DNA of 64,000 nt, taken from NCBI GenBank assembly GCA_965200615.1, contig OZ241377.1, positions 2,046,001 to 2,110,000 on the forward strand, written 5' to 3'. A model generated the notes under the pieces. That model was not told the origin of the DNA. It saw only the letters and a list, made by a program, of their open reading frames with translations, and ran no database searches. Of the stretch, positions 19,043 to 28,285 are shown one piece after another (within the stretch, counting starts at the first letter, position 1; every line of letters starts with the position of its first letter). Both the position numbers and the translations under genes were made by a program. The DNA comes from Bin5 sp965200615. Lineage in GTDB: Bacteria > Chloroflexota > Anaerolineae > Caldilineales > Caldilineaceae.

Positions 19043-20431
19043 ATGCTTGATCTCCTTGTCATCGGCGCCGGCCTGACCGGCCTCTTTGCCGCATATACCG
19101 CCGCCCGCGCAGGTCTGCGCGTGCGTGTAATCGCCCACGGCGCCGGCTCGATCCACTGGCATGCCGGCACAATCGACCTGCTGGGCTATCTGCCCAATGG
19201 GCAGGACGCGGTCGCGAACTGGACGCAAGCGCTCCCCGAACTGCCGCTTGCGCATCCCTATTGGCTTCTCGGCGTCGACGCGATCGCGAAAGCGCTGGAC
19301 GAGTTTCAACACCTTGCCGCCGCGGCAGGGCTCCCGTATGTTCGCGCCGGCAGCGGCATGGGGCTCACCACCCCCAACCTGAAAACGGAACAGATTTCGC
19401 AAAGGGGCGGTCCTGCCGAACCGTTCGACGACCCCAATTTCGGGCGAAACTGCGAGCTCATTTCTCCGGTCGGCGCCGCCCGCCCCGTCTATCTCGCGCC
19501 GGCAGCCCAACAGGCGGGCAATCTGGAGGACAACCGCCCGCTTTTAATCGTCGGCCTGGACGGCATGCCCGACTTCTATCCGGCGCTGATCGCGGAGAAT
19601 CTGCAAAGACAGGGCCGCCTTGCTCGCAGCGCTTCCCTGCCCCTCAATCAGCTCACAAAAAGGCGTGATCGCAGTCCGCTGCAGTTGGCCCGGCTGCTGG
19701 ACCAGCCGGCAGCGCAGACACTCCTTACCGAAATGGTAGTAGACGTAGCAGCCGCCGGCGAACGTGTCGGTCTACCTGCAGTGTTGGGGTTGAACGACCA
19801 CGCCCGCCTCTTGGAGAAAATTCACCAGGCGCTCGCCGGTCGAGACCCCAACACGTCCCGATTTCACGACAACCAGGGGTCGGGCGCTGCCGTTTTCGAA
19901 GTCCCGACACTGCCCCCCAGCGTGCCGGGACTGCGTCTTGACACCGCCCTGCGCGCACAGTTGGACCGCCTGGGTGTACGCGTCGAACTCGGCATGAAAG
20001 CCTGCGGGTTCCACGCAGCCGGCCGGCGCATCGAGTGGATCGAGACCGAAACCGGCAGCCGCCCATTGCGCCACACGGCCCGCAACTACCTTCTGGCCAC
20101 CGGCGGCGTCCTTGGCGGCGGCATCTACGGTGACCGCTGCGGCCATGTAAAGGAGACTGTCTTCGACCTGCCCTTGACCGGGCCGCAGACGCGCACCAAG
20201 TGGCTGCGCCCCCTCTTCCTGGACAGACGCGGTCACCCGATCTTCCAGGCCGGTGTCTCCGTCGACCACCGCTTTCGTCCGTTGGGCCAATCCGGCGCGC
20301 CGGTCTACGATAACCTGTGGGCTGCAGGCGCAATCCTCGCCCACACCGACCCGATCCGCGAGCGCAGCCGCGAAGGAATCGCCATCTCAACAGGCTACGC
20401 CGCGGCAAATGCCGTCGTCCGTGTCCAGTAA
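19043..20431 (+). CDS. glpB: anaerobic-type glycerol-3-phosphate dehydrogenase subunit B
   Basis: The 462-residue subunit has the dinucleotide motif VIGAGLTGLFAAYTAARAG at residues 6-24 and the GlpB hallmark HWHAGTIDLLGY around residue 40. The C-terminal AGAILAHTDPIRERSREGIAISTGYAAA is also typical. GlpB binds flavin and bridges the GlpA dehydrogenase to the membrane subunit GlpC. Length is slightly above E. coli GlpB (419). Three bases separate it from glpA. Confidence 0.93.
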   Translation: MLDLLVIGAGLTGLFAAYTAARAGLRVRVIAHGAGSIHWHAGTIDLLGYLPNGQDAVANWTQALPELPLAHPYWLLGVDAIAKALDEFQHLAAAAGLPYVRAGSGMGLTTPNLKTEQISQRGGPAEPFDDPNFGRNCELISPVGAARPVYLAPAAQQAGNLEDNRPLLIVGLDGMPDFYPALIAENLQRQGRLARSASLPLNQLTKRRDRSPLQLARLLDQPAAQTLLTEMVVDVAAAGERVGLPAVLGLNDHARLLEKIHQALAGRDPNTSRFHDNQGSGAAVFEVPTLPPSVPGLRLDTALRAQLDRLGVRVELGMKACGFHAAGRRIEWIETETGSRPLRHTARNYLLATGGVLGGGIYGDRCGHVKETVFDLPLTGPQTRTKWLRPLFLDRRGHPIFQAGVSVDHRFRPLGQSGAPVYDNLWAAGAILAHTDPIRERSREGIAISTGYAAANAVVRVQ

Positions 20432-20449
20432 CCTTAAGCTACCGTCCAA

Positions 20450-21808
20450 ATGCCTACCGCATCTCTGAACTCTGTCGGCCTGAGCCTGAACGACTGTATC
20501 AAGTGCAACATCTGCACCAGCTACTGCCCGGTCTCCCAAGTGACCGACAGCTTCCCGGGACCGAAATACGCCGCGCCCCAGTCCGAACGTTTCCGGGATT
20601 TCGGACACCCGTTTTACGCGGACGGCGCCGGCCCCATCTCCCGCACACTTGCCGCCGGCCAGATGCCTGACGCCTCGGTCGACTACTGCTCCGGCTGTCG
20701 CGTCTGTAATGAAGTCTGCCCAACCGGTGTCCGTATCGCCGAAATCAACGCCCGCGCCCGCGCCCGCATCGTGGCGTCACGCGGCCTCTCCTTGCGAAAC
20801 CGGCTTCTGGGCCGCAATGAGCTGCTGGGGCGGATAGGTAGCATTGCGCCCGGCCTCGCGAACTTCCTGCTGCACAACCCGCTCAGCCGTCGGCTCGCCG
20901 CCTCCCTGTTCGGCGTGGCAGAGAAGGCGCCGCTCCCCCTCTGGTATCACGAAACGCTCAACCGCTGGCTGGCGCGTACGCGTGCCCAACGGCTGCGCAG
21001 CGAGCAAAAAGTCGTCTACTTTCACGGCTGCGCAACGCAGTACTATGAACCCTTCGTTGGCATCGCGGCAATTCTGGTCCTGGAGCATCTCGGCTACGAA
21101 GTTATTGTGCCGCAGCAAAACTGCTGCGGCCTGCCGATGCTTTCGAACGGAGAATTCGGCGCCGCCGAAAGCTACCATCGCCGCAACGTTGCCCGCCTCG
21201 CCCAATTCGTCAACGCCGGCTACCCGATCATAGGCGCCAGCACCAGCTGCACCCTCACTCTCAAGGAAGAGGCCCCCGAGCTGCTCGATCTGGAGAACGA
21301 CGCAGGCACGCAGGCCCTCAAGCTCGCCACCTGGGATATCTTCGAATGGCTGCGCGAGCGTCTCGATCAAGGACAGCTGCCCTCGGATCTGCGTCCACTT
21401 CACCAATCTGATCAGCCCTTCATCCTGCCTTACCATGCCCCCTGCCAGCTGCGCGCGCACCGCATCGGCAAACCCGCGCTCGACCTGCTGGCCCGGATCC
21501 CAGGGCTCGACCTGCGCGAGAGCCGCGCCCGCTGCTGCGGAATCGCCGGGACCTACGGCTACAAGATCGAAAAATACCAGATCGCCATGGACGTGGGAGC
21601 CGAGCTGTTCGACTTCGTCGCGGCGCAGTCCGCAGAGTCGGACCAGCATACTGAGGGATCGCTTTCCTTTACCGCCTGCGACTCTGAAACATGCCGCTGG
21701 CAGCTGGAACACGGGACCGGCCTCCCCTCCCGCCACCCCATCGAGCTGCTGGCGGCAGCCTACGGCCTCTACGACCTCCAGGCCCGGCGTCAGGCGGATC
21801 GGAACTGA
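20450..21808 (+). CDS. glpC: anaerobic-type glycerol-3-phosphate dehydrogenase subunit C
   Basis: The 452-residue iron-sulfur subunit has two [4Fe-4S] motifs (Cys16/19/22/26 and Cys80/83/86/90). Two CCG cysteine domains follow, seen as NCCGLPML near residue 225 and CCGIAGTYG near 364. This architecture defines GlpC, which anchors GlpAB at the membrane and passes electrons to quinone. With glpA and glpB it gives a complete respiratory glycerol-3-phosphate dehydrogenase. Confidence 0.95.
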   Translation: MPTASLNSVGLSLNDCIKCNICTSYCPVSQVTDSFPGPKYAAPQSERFRDFGHPFYADGAGPISRTLAAGQMPDASVDYCSGCRVCNEVCPTGVRIAEINARARARIVASRGLSLRNRLLGRNELLGRIGSIAPGLANFLLHNPLSRRLAASLFGVAEKAPLPLWYHETLNRWLARTRAQRLRSEQKVVYFHGCATQYYEPFVGIAAILVLEHLGYEVIVPQQNCCGLPMLSNGEFGAAESYHRRNVARLAQFVNAGYPIIGASTSCTLTLKEEAPELLDLENDAGTQALKLATWDIFEWLRERLDQGQLPSDLRPLHQSDQPFILPYHAPCQLRAHRIGKPALDLLARIPGLDLRESRARCCGIAGTYGYKIEKYQIAMDVGAELFDFVAAQSAESDQHTEGSLSFTACDSETCRWQLEHGTGLPSRHPIELLAAAYGLYDLQARRQADRN

Positions 21809-21811
21809 GCC

Positions 21812-22903
21812 ATGGACTCTCTCCGCATCTTCATCATCGGGGCCGGGGCCATCGGCTGTTTTGTCGGCGGCAAGCTGGCTTCTGCCGGGCACGCCGTGAC
21901 ACTGGTCGGTCGCGCCCGCACGGCCGCGGCTCTGCAAACGCGCGGTCTGGAGCTGTACGCCGCCGATGGCGCAGTGGAACGGGTTCCTTCGATCAACGTG
22001 GTTGCCTCTGTGCAAGAGGCCTTTCCTGACACATATGACATCGCTGTCCTCGCCGTCAAAAGCTATGACACGGCAACAGTGTTAGACGAAATGGCCCCAT
22101 TGGAAGCACTGCTTCCCCCGGCAATACTCAGCCTGCAGAACGGCGTCGGCAACGAAGAACAGATCGCCGCCCGTTTTGGCCCGCAGCGGGTCCTCGCCGG
22201 AACGATCACCGCCCCTGTCGAGGTGAAAGAGCCCGGCATCGTCCAGGTGACAAAGCCCAACTTTGCCATTGGCTTGGCAGACTTCCGCGGAGACGGCGAA
22301 GACGCGGGCAGCAACTCACTCTCCTCTCTCCTCTCTTCTCTCTCCTCGAGCTTCTCCGCCGCCGGACTCCCCGCCAAGGTGTACGACGACGCCCACAGCA
22401 TGAAATGGTCAAAGCTGCTCATGAACATGATCGGCAACGCCGCCAGCGCTATCCTCGCCGAGCCGCCCGGCATCACATTCGCCGACCCCCGCATCGCCGA
22501 CCTGGAGATCGACGCCCTGCGCGAGGCCCTGCGCGTCATGGCTGCCGCCGGCATTCGCCCTCTCAACGTCGAAAAGTACCCGCTTCGAACTCTCGCTCCC
22601 CTGTTGCGCTTCGGTCCGCGCCCGCTCCTGCGGACCGCCCTGCACCGGGTCGTCGGCGGAGCCAGAGGCGGCAAGATGCCCAGCCTATTCCTGGATCTGG
22701 AGTCAGGTAAGAGGGGCAGCGAAGTCGCCTGGTACAACGGCGCCATCGTGCGCAAGGGCGAGGAAGTCGGCGTCGAAACGCCGGTCAACCGCTTGCTGAC
22801 CGAAACTGTTCAGCAACTGGCGGCCGAACCGCAGTTGCGGGCTGTTTGGAGAGGAGATTTCGAACAACTCGCTGCTGCGGCCAGAAAAGAGGCTGGATCT
22901 TAG
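21812..22903 (+). CDS. ketopantoate reductase PanE/ApbA-like protein
   Basis: The 363-residue protein has IIGAGAIGCFVGGKLASAGH (NADP site), LAVKSYDT, LQNGVGNEEQIA and KWSKLLMNMIGNAASAI, all features of the PanE/ApbA family. The catalytic Lys is in MKWSKLLMN. It exceeds the usual about 300 residues, partly because a CT-rich DNA tract near 22316-22347 encodes an inserted Ser/Leu run. It starts 3 bp after glpC and so belongs to the operon. Whether it reduces ketopantoate or another 2-oxo acid linked to C3 metabolism is open. Confidence 0.88.
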   Translation: MDSLRIFIIGAGAIGCFVGGKLASAGHAVTLVGRARTAAALQTRGLELYAADGAVERVPSINVVASVQEAFPDTYDIAVLAVKSYDTATVLDEMAPLEALLPPAILSLQNGVGNEEQIAARFGPQRVLAGTITAPVEVKEPGIVQVTKPNFAIGLADFRGDGEDAGSNSLSSLLSSLSSSFSAAGLPAKVYDDAHSMKWSKLLMNMIGNAASAILAEPPGITFADPRIADLEIDALREALRVMAAAGIRPLNVEKYPLRTLAPLLRFGPRPLLRTALHRVVGGARGGKMPSLFLDLESGKRGSEVAWYNGAIVRKGEEVGVETPVNRLLTETVQQLAAEPQLRAVWRGDFEQLAAAARKEAGS

Positions 22904-22962
22904 GCCGCAGCAGCGCACGCGGGATCAGAAGGATTCAAAGAGTTGAGCAGGGGATCGAAAGC

Positions 22963-23940
22963 CTAGAGCCCTGGCCCGATCAGCACGATCAGGACAAGCG
23001 CCAGGAGCGCAAAGGCTGAATACTCCAGCACCAGCTTGCGGCTGAGATGGCCCTCATGCAGCGCGTGCCGGGCCAGCCCCACGAACAGGTAGAAAATCAA
23101 CAGCAGAACCAGGCCGCCGCTTGCGCCCGAGAGCGGCCAGTAGTTCAGCGCCCACGCCGCTTCACCCAGTATGATCGCAACCAGCGCCGCATACATGAGC
23201 ACGACGTTCACCCTGGGCATGATGTCCCGCAGCAACTCAACCGCCAGCAGCGCGGACGTCGCGGCGATCAGGGTTCCGGAGAGTAGGCTGCGCGTTCTCG
23301 TCTGATACACCAGCAGGAAAAGGGCCAGCGCCGCGGTATAGGACAACACATTGAGCAGGATGCGGGCCTGTCGGTAACCCGCCGATCCCTGATCTACGGA
23401 GGCGTACAGGTTGAACAGAATGATGGCGATTAACCCGCCGCTGAGCAGCGCCGCGCCCGCCTGGAAAAGCGGTGTCCGGGCCTCGGGCGCCAGCAAGACC
23501 GCCAAAATGGAGACGGCGGCAGGCAGCCCCCAGAACAGCCAGGTGTGCCCACCCAACTCGGGCTCGCGGCCCAAAGAGTCCCCGGAATAAAGCGGATGGA
23601 TGCGGATCGCCCGTTCCGTACCGCTGGCCGTGAGCAGCGCGATAAAGACGGCGATCACGGTCGTCTCGCTGATTCGGATCGACATCGGCGAGCCCAGCGC
23701 ATTCAGCGTAAATACAACCGTCGGCAGCCGCAGGAAGAGACTGATCGCAACCGTCGCTGCAACCGCCCACGCCAGCACGCTCACCCGCTGCACAAAGCGT
23801 CGGTTCGGGCCGTACGCAGTCACCGATGCGGCAGGTCGGTCCATCCCCGTTGCGGCCAAAGACGGACTGCCGCCCGCCGGTTGCCCCGTATTCTGTTCCC
23901 CGCTGGCGCCGAACGGCGCATACCGGTTCTCAGTACCCAA
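22963..23940 (-). CDS. polytopic membrane protein, probable DUF5656 family
   Basis: This 325-residue protein has a hydrophilic N-terminus of about 50 residues and roughly eight hydrophobic helices spread over residues 53-325. The pattern fits the Chloroflexota family DUF5656, but that is from memory and not confirmed. The start is TTG 23940, with GGAAG upstream; Met33 (23844) is a possible alternative. It is divergent from the CHAT gene, the two sharing a 73-bp AT-rich spacer (23941-24013) with a TATAAA-like box at 23981, and convergent with the glp operon. Function unknown. Confidence 0.75.
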   Translation of the reverse strand: MGTENRYAPFGASGEQNTGQPAGGSPSLAATGMDRPAASVTAYGPNRRFVQRVSVLAWAVAATVAISLFLRLPTVVFTLNALGSPMSIRISETTVIAVFIALLTASGTERAIRIHPLYSGDSLGREPELGGHTWLFWGLPAAVSILAVLLAPEARTPLFQAGAALLSGGLIAIILFNLYASVDQGSAGYRQARILLNVLSYTAALALFLLVYQTRTRSLLSGTLIAATSALLAVELLRDIMPRVNVVLMYAALVAIILGEAAWALNYWPLSGASGGLVLLLIFYLFVGLARHALHEGHLSRKLVLEYSAFALLALVLIVLIGPGL

Positions 23941-24013
23941 TTTTCGACTTCCGGTTTCCTGTTGGAAAGGATGATGATACTATAAATCAAAAAGAAATAA
24001 CTGGAAACCGTAG

Positions 24014-25459
24014 TTGAGCGAATACACAAATTTCGACATCACCATAACCGGCAACAGGGCTCCTTACGCCGTCCTGGCCTCCTATCGCGGCCTGAGCGGC
24101 GCCTCCACCTTCAGTCAGGACGCCCTCCATTCTGTCTGGGTGAATTTCCTGGCCCGGTTGGGCGACCCGTATCAGACACAAGGGGAAGAGCTGCTTGCCG
24201 AAATCGGCAGCAGGCTGTATTCTGAACTGGTCCGCGATCAGGTGCGAGACCTCTGGGCCCAGGCCCGCGCCGACCTGGATGACGGAGGACGGCTGCGGCT
24301 CAGGCTCATCCTGCACCCGCCCGCAATCGCGGCGCTTCCCTGGGAAACCCTCCACGACCCCCGCCGCAATCAGTCCTTTGCCGCCGACACCAATATCTCA
24401 CTCGTCCGTACCCAGAATCTCGTCAGCTATGTTGCCCGCCCCAGGGCGCTGGAGGCGCCGCCGCCCCTCAAAGTTCTGTTGGTGACGGTCGATTCAGGAA
24501 TGCCGGACCTCCCCATGCAGCACGGGCCCGACGAGGGTGATTCGGGCCGCGGGCTGGCCGCAAATGTTGAGACTGAACAGATCCGTTCGACAATCGAAAA
24601 GCTTCCCTCCGCCCGCGTCAAGCTGGATCACCTGCACGGACGCGTTACGATTCAGCAGATCCAGGAACAGCTGGTGAGGACCTGGCCCGACATCCTGCAC
24701 TTTGTCGGCCATGGCAACGAGGAAGGCCTCCTGCTCTGGGCCGATGACGCACCTGCTCTCGTGTCCGCCGCAACCCTGCGTACCGTATTGCAGCAGGCAG
24801 AATCGGTGAAACTCGTCTTCCTCAACGCCTGCCTGGCCGGACAGGTCAACAGTGCACGACCCTTTGCCGGCATCGCCCACCAGCTGCTTCAGAGTGGTCT
24901 GCCTGCCGTGATCGCAATGCGCTATGAGATCATGGATCGCTCCGCCGTGCACTTTGCCGCCGGTGTCTACCAGGCCCTCGTGACAGGTCAGGGCCGCGGC
25001 CAGCTTGACGCCGCCGTCAGCATCGCCCGCAACAACATGTACATCAGCGACCCCAACCGCGTCGACTATGCAACGCCAATCCTCTGGCTCAATTCGGAGG
25101 ACGGCCGCATTCTGCCCTTCGACGATGCCCGGCAAACGGAACCATCCACCTCCCCCCGCTCAATCTTCACGCGTTCACAGATGGGGAGTTCCGTGTTGCG
25201 CCTCGAATTCAAGCTGGCAGAAAAGGAGGCGTGGTACCGCTCCCTGCCCGAAACCATCTCCGATCCCCATCTGCCCTTCGAATATCAGCGTCGTCGTCGC
25301 ATCGTCGGTCTGCTGCTGAGGATATTGCAGCAGGCGGTAGAGGAGCGGGATCAGGGCCGGGTCATCGACATCAGGTCTGTACAAAAGCGCCTGTCGACAT
25401 TCGAAGAGGAGAGGCGCCATATCCAGAATATCCTTGACCATTGCCTGGATCGTTCGTAA
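24014..25459 (+). CDS. CHAT domain-containing protein (caspase-like)
   Basis: The 481-residue protein is a CHAT-family member. Evidence is the hallmark LPWETLHDP (109-117), the His of LHFVGHG (His233) and the Cys of LNACLAG (Cys273), which together form the caspase-type His/Cys dyad. The segment GLPAVIAMRYEIMDRSAVHFA is also typical. Residues 1-100 form a beta-rich N-terminal part; residues after about 390 form a helical C-terminal region of unknown role. No signal peptide is seen. The start is TTG 24014, 7 bp after GGAA. CHAT proteins act as proteases in some defence and cell-death systems. Here the neighbours are a membrane protein and a glycan-related fusion, not a recognised defence partner. 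Confidence 0.9.
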   Translation: MSEYTNFDITITGNRAPYAVLASYRGLSGASTFSQDALHSVWVNFLARLGDPYQTQGEELLAEIGSRLYSELVRDQVRDLWAQARADLDDGGRLRLRLILHPPAIAALPWETLHDPRRNQSFAADTNISLVRTQNLVSYVARPRALEAPPPLKVLLVTVDSGMPDLPMQHGPDEGDSGRGLAANVETEQIRSTIEKLPSARVKLDHLHGRVTIQQIQEQLVRTWPDILHFVGHGNEEGLLLWADDAPALVSAATLRTVLQQAESVKLVFLNACLAGQVNSARPFAGIAHQLLQSGLPAVIAMRYEIMDRSAVHFAAGVYQALVTGQGRGQLDAAVSIARNNMYISDPNRVDYATPILWLNSEDGRILPFDDARQTEPSTSPRSIFTRSQMGSSVLRLEFKLAEKEAWYRSLPETISDPHLPFEYQRRRRIVGLLLRILQQAVEERDQGRVIDIRSVQKRLSTFEEERRHIQNILDHCLDRS

Positions 25460-28161
25460 GACCTGGTGCCGTGGCGCAGATCACCATCCGACTGCTCCAT
25501 CTCGCCCTCCTCTACGCGATTCTCTGCTACCTGGGTGTAGAGATCGCCCTGACACTCCGGGATCTTCGCGAACAGGATCCCGGCAGCCTGCCGGCTACTA
25601 TGGAGCCTCACTCCCAATTCTCCCCAGCCAGCCGGATACCCTTCCTCGGTGTCACCGTCGAGCTCGATCAATACGATGTCCCCCAAGATCGGCGGCAAGC
25701 GCTGCATCGCCTGCGCGGCGCCGGCTTCGGCTGGGTACGCCAGCGTATCGACTGGAGCCGCATCGAACCCGAACCGGACACGTTCCAATGGGCGTGGACA
25801 GACCAGGTCCTGACCGAAATCGCTGCCGCTGGATTGGTCCCGGTCATCGTGCTCGACGGCAGCCCCGCCTGGGCCAGGGACAGTAGAGACCGCGCTCCGC
25901 CGGGGTCCTTGGAAAACGACCTGCCCTTGCGGCTGGCGCCCCCAGCCGCGCCAGAGATCTTCGCCCGCTTTGCCGCCGCCTTTGCCCGCCGCTATCGTGA
26001 CACAGTCCGCTTCTATCAGATCTGGGACGAGCCCAACATTGCCCCCCACTGGGGAAACCGCCTGATCGATCCGGTCGGCTATGCCCGACTGCTGCGCGCG
26101 GCGGCCCTTGCTGTCCGTGATGCCGACCCGGACGCTGTCATTCTGGCCGCTGCGCTCGCGCCCACACAGGACCGCGGCCACACCGCCATCGACGAAGGCT
26201 TCTTCCTCCAACGCCTGTACGCGGCCGGCGCCGCGCCCTACTTCGATGTCGTTCTCGTGCAGCCTTTCGGCTTCGGAACCGGGCCCGATGATCCCCGCAG
26301 CCGCGTCGATGCGCTCAATTTCCGCCGCGCTGTGTGGGTGCGGCGCGTCATGGTCGCCGCCGGTGATGCGCAGACGCCCGTCTGGGCCGTCCGTTTTGGT
26401 TGGAACCGGCAACTGCAAGATCATTGGAAGACCGTCTCAACGGCCGATCAACTGCGTCTTACAGAAGAGGCCATTCGCTATGCGCGCGCCCGCTGGCCGT
26501 GGCTGGCAGCCATGGGCTGGCCCGTCGACCGGCCAAACTCGCCTCCATCCGACCCACAGTGGGGCTTCTCTCTTATCACCGCTGAAGGAAAAGACCATGC
26601 CCTGCTGACCGTGTTTATCGACGCCGCGCAGGCTACAGCCGAAACCGGACCGCCCGCAACAGGTAACTGGCTGTATCTGCGTTTGGCTCTGCTGCTGCTC
26701 GCTGGCGGATTTCTTCTCTGGTGGTCGCGACTCACGGTCGGCGCCCTGCCTTTGCGCCGCTGGCAGGCTGTCTACCGGACCTGGCCGCTAACTGCCAAGC
26801 TCGCAGTCTGGGCTCTCCTGCTTACTGTCTACTACCTGGCCGTCTGGCCGCCGCTGATCTTCCTCTGCTGGCTTTTCGCCGCATTTCTCATCGCCGCCGA
26901 ACCGCATACCGGGCTGATGATCGCGGCCGCCACCCTGCCCTTCCACTTTCAGCATAAAGAGCTGCGGCTCGTCGGCGCTATCTGGGCAGTCCCCCCGGCC
27001 CAGGCCGCACTGCTGGCCACGCTGCCTACCACTCTACCTGCCCTCGCGCAGCACGCCTTCCACGCCAAGCCTTGGCGCATCAGGTCTACACTCAAAGCCA
27101 TCTACCCGGTTCGCCGTCCGCTATTTGCCGTTCGAAACGGGCAGTACGCCAATCTTCTCGTCGCGGCCTGGATCGTGATCAGCCTGCTCGCCGTTCGCAA
27201 CGTCTGGCACTGGCCAGGCTATATTGACGGCATCTGGGAGCTTGTTGCGGTTCCCGCCCTGCTCTACGCCGGCATCAGGCTGTTGGCCGCCGAGCCGCGT
27301 CAGCAGCGGGCAGTGCTGACAGCCCTCTTCGCCGGCGGCGCTCTCGCAGCAGGTGTGGGGGCAATCGACTGGCTGATCGGCGGCGGTGTCACCGCCGACG
27401 GTGTGCGGCGCCTGATGGGGATCACCTTCTCACCCAATCAGACGGCCCTCTATCTGCTGCGCACACTTCTCCTTGGCGTCGGTCTCTTGGCCGCCGACGG
27501 GCGAAGACGCTCCGCGCTTACCGCTGGCTGTCTCCTGGTGGCCGCGGCGCTACTTCTGACAGCCAGCCGCGGGGCCCTGCTATTCGGCCTCCCGGCCGGC
27601 CTTCTCGTCATGGCTGCGGCGGGGGCCAGACAGGGTTACTTCCCCTTGGGCAAGCGGTGTGCCGTTCTGCTGACGGTCGTGATCGGCTTGGCCGCGGCGG
27701 TCGGTCTGGAGTTCGTCCTGCTTTACGGGGAGCGGCTGTTGAACCTGGAGACCCTGCGCTCGCGCTTCGCCATCTGGAGAGACGCCTTGGCACTCTGGAG
27801 GCAGTACCCGCTGTTCGGCGTGGGGCCAGGCGGATTCTACTGGAACTATCCCGCCTTCTTGCAAACCTCGCCAGCGGCAGATCCCAACCTGCTGCACGCG
27901 CACTCCGTCTGGCTGGAGTACGCAACCGGCTGGGGCGTCCTCGGGCTGGCGTGGCTCGTGGCGCTGATTGGTTGGGTAGTTTCCCTCTTGTGGCGCCCAT
28001 CGCACGAGTCGCTTACATGGCGCCGGATCGGCCTGCTCGCGGCGACTGCCGCGGCCTTGGCACACGCGCAGGTGGACGCATTCGCCGCCTTGCCCGAGCT
28101 GGCAGCATGGAACTTCACTGCGCTGGCGCTCTTGGCAATTCCGCAAGGCGAGAACGAGTGA
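25441..28161 (+). CDS. fusion of glycosidase-like TIM barrel and O-antigen ligase-type membrane domain
   Basis: This 906-residue two-part protein (numbered from TTG 25441; GTG 25471 is an equally likely start) begins with a signal anchor (residues 13-33). Residues about 65-395 resemble a clan GH-A barrel: GFGWVRQRIDWSRIEP, and YQIWDEPNI with the acid/base Glu197. The second catalytic position reads PVWAVRFGW, with Arg318 where Glu is normally found. From about 410 on there are some eleven transmembrane helices. TASRGALLFGLPAG and RFAIWRDALALWRQYPLFG followed by HSVWLEYATGWGVLG match O-antigen ligase/Wzy proteins. It overlaps the CHAT gene end by 19 bp if TTG is used. Confidence 0.8.
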   Translation: MPGSFVRPGAVAQITIRLLHLALLYAILCYLGVEIALTLRDLREQDPGSLPATMEPHSQFSPASRIPFLGVTVELDQYDVPQDRRQALHRLRGAGFGWVRQRIDWSRIEPEPDTFQWAWTDQVLTEIAAAGLVPVIVLDGSPAWARDSRDRAPPGSLENDLPLRLAPPAAPEIFARFAAAFARRYRDTVRFYQIWDEPNIAPHWGNRLIDPVGYARLLRAAALAVRDADPDAVILAAALAPTQDRGHTAIDEGFFLQRLYAAGAAPYFDVVLVQPFGFGTGPDDPRSRVDALNFRRAVWVRRVMVAAGDAQTPVWAVRFGWNRQLQDHWKTVSTADQLRLTEEAIRYARARWPWLAAMGWPVDRPNSPPSDPQWGFSLITAEGKDHALLTVFIDAAQATAETGPPATGNWLYLRLALLLLAGGFLLWWSRLTVGALPLRRWQAVYRTWPLTAKLAVWALLLTVYYLAVWPPLIFLCWLFAAFLIAAEPHTGLMIAAATLPFHFQHKELRLVGAIWAVPPAQAALLATLPTTLPALAQHAFHAKPWRIRSTLKAIYPVRRPLFAVRNGQYANLLVAAWIVISLLAVRNVWHWPGYIDGIWELVAVPALLYAGIRLLAAEPRQQRAVLTALFAGGALAAGVGAIDWLIGGGVTADGVRRLMGITFSPNQTALYLLRTLLLGVGLLAADGRRRSALTAGCLLVAAALLLTASRGALLFGLPAGLLVMAAAGARQGYFPLGKRCAVLLTVVIGLAAAVGLEFVLLYGERLLNLETLRSRFAIWRDALALWRQYPLFGVGPGGFYWNYPAFLQTSPAADPNLLHAHSVWLEYATGWGVLGLAWLVALIGWVVSLLWRPSHESLTWRRIGLLAATAAALAHAQVDAFAALPELAAWNFTALALLAIPQGENE

Positions 28162-28285
28162 CTCCCAGCCTCGGCAATGATGGTTGCAATTCGCTGATGC
28201 TGTCATTACCATTTCGTCAGAGGGAAAAATTGCGCAACCGACAGCTGCCAGAGAATTGGTTCGACTGATTAAAGGAGGGTTCACA

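Noticed and set aside
24014..25459. CHAT gene as part of a known defence island
   Set aside because: No recognisable CRISPR, gasdermin, restriction or abortive-infection genes are adjacent, so a defence role is not claimed.
28184..28212. TTGCAA-17-TACCAT ahead of the PhyH gene as a promoter
   Set aside because: Both boxes match the consensus at only four of six positions; too weak to list as a feature.
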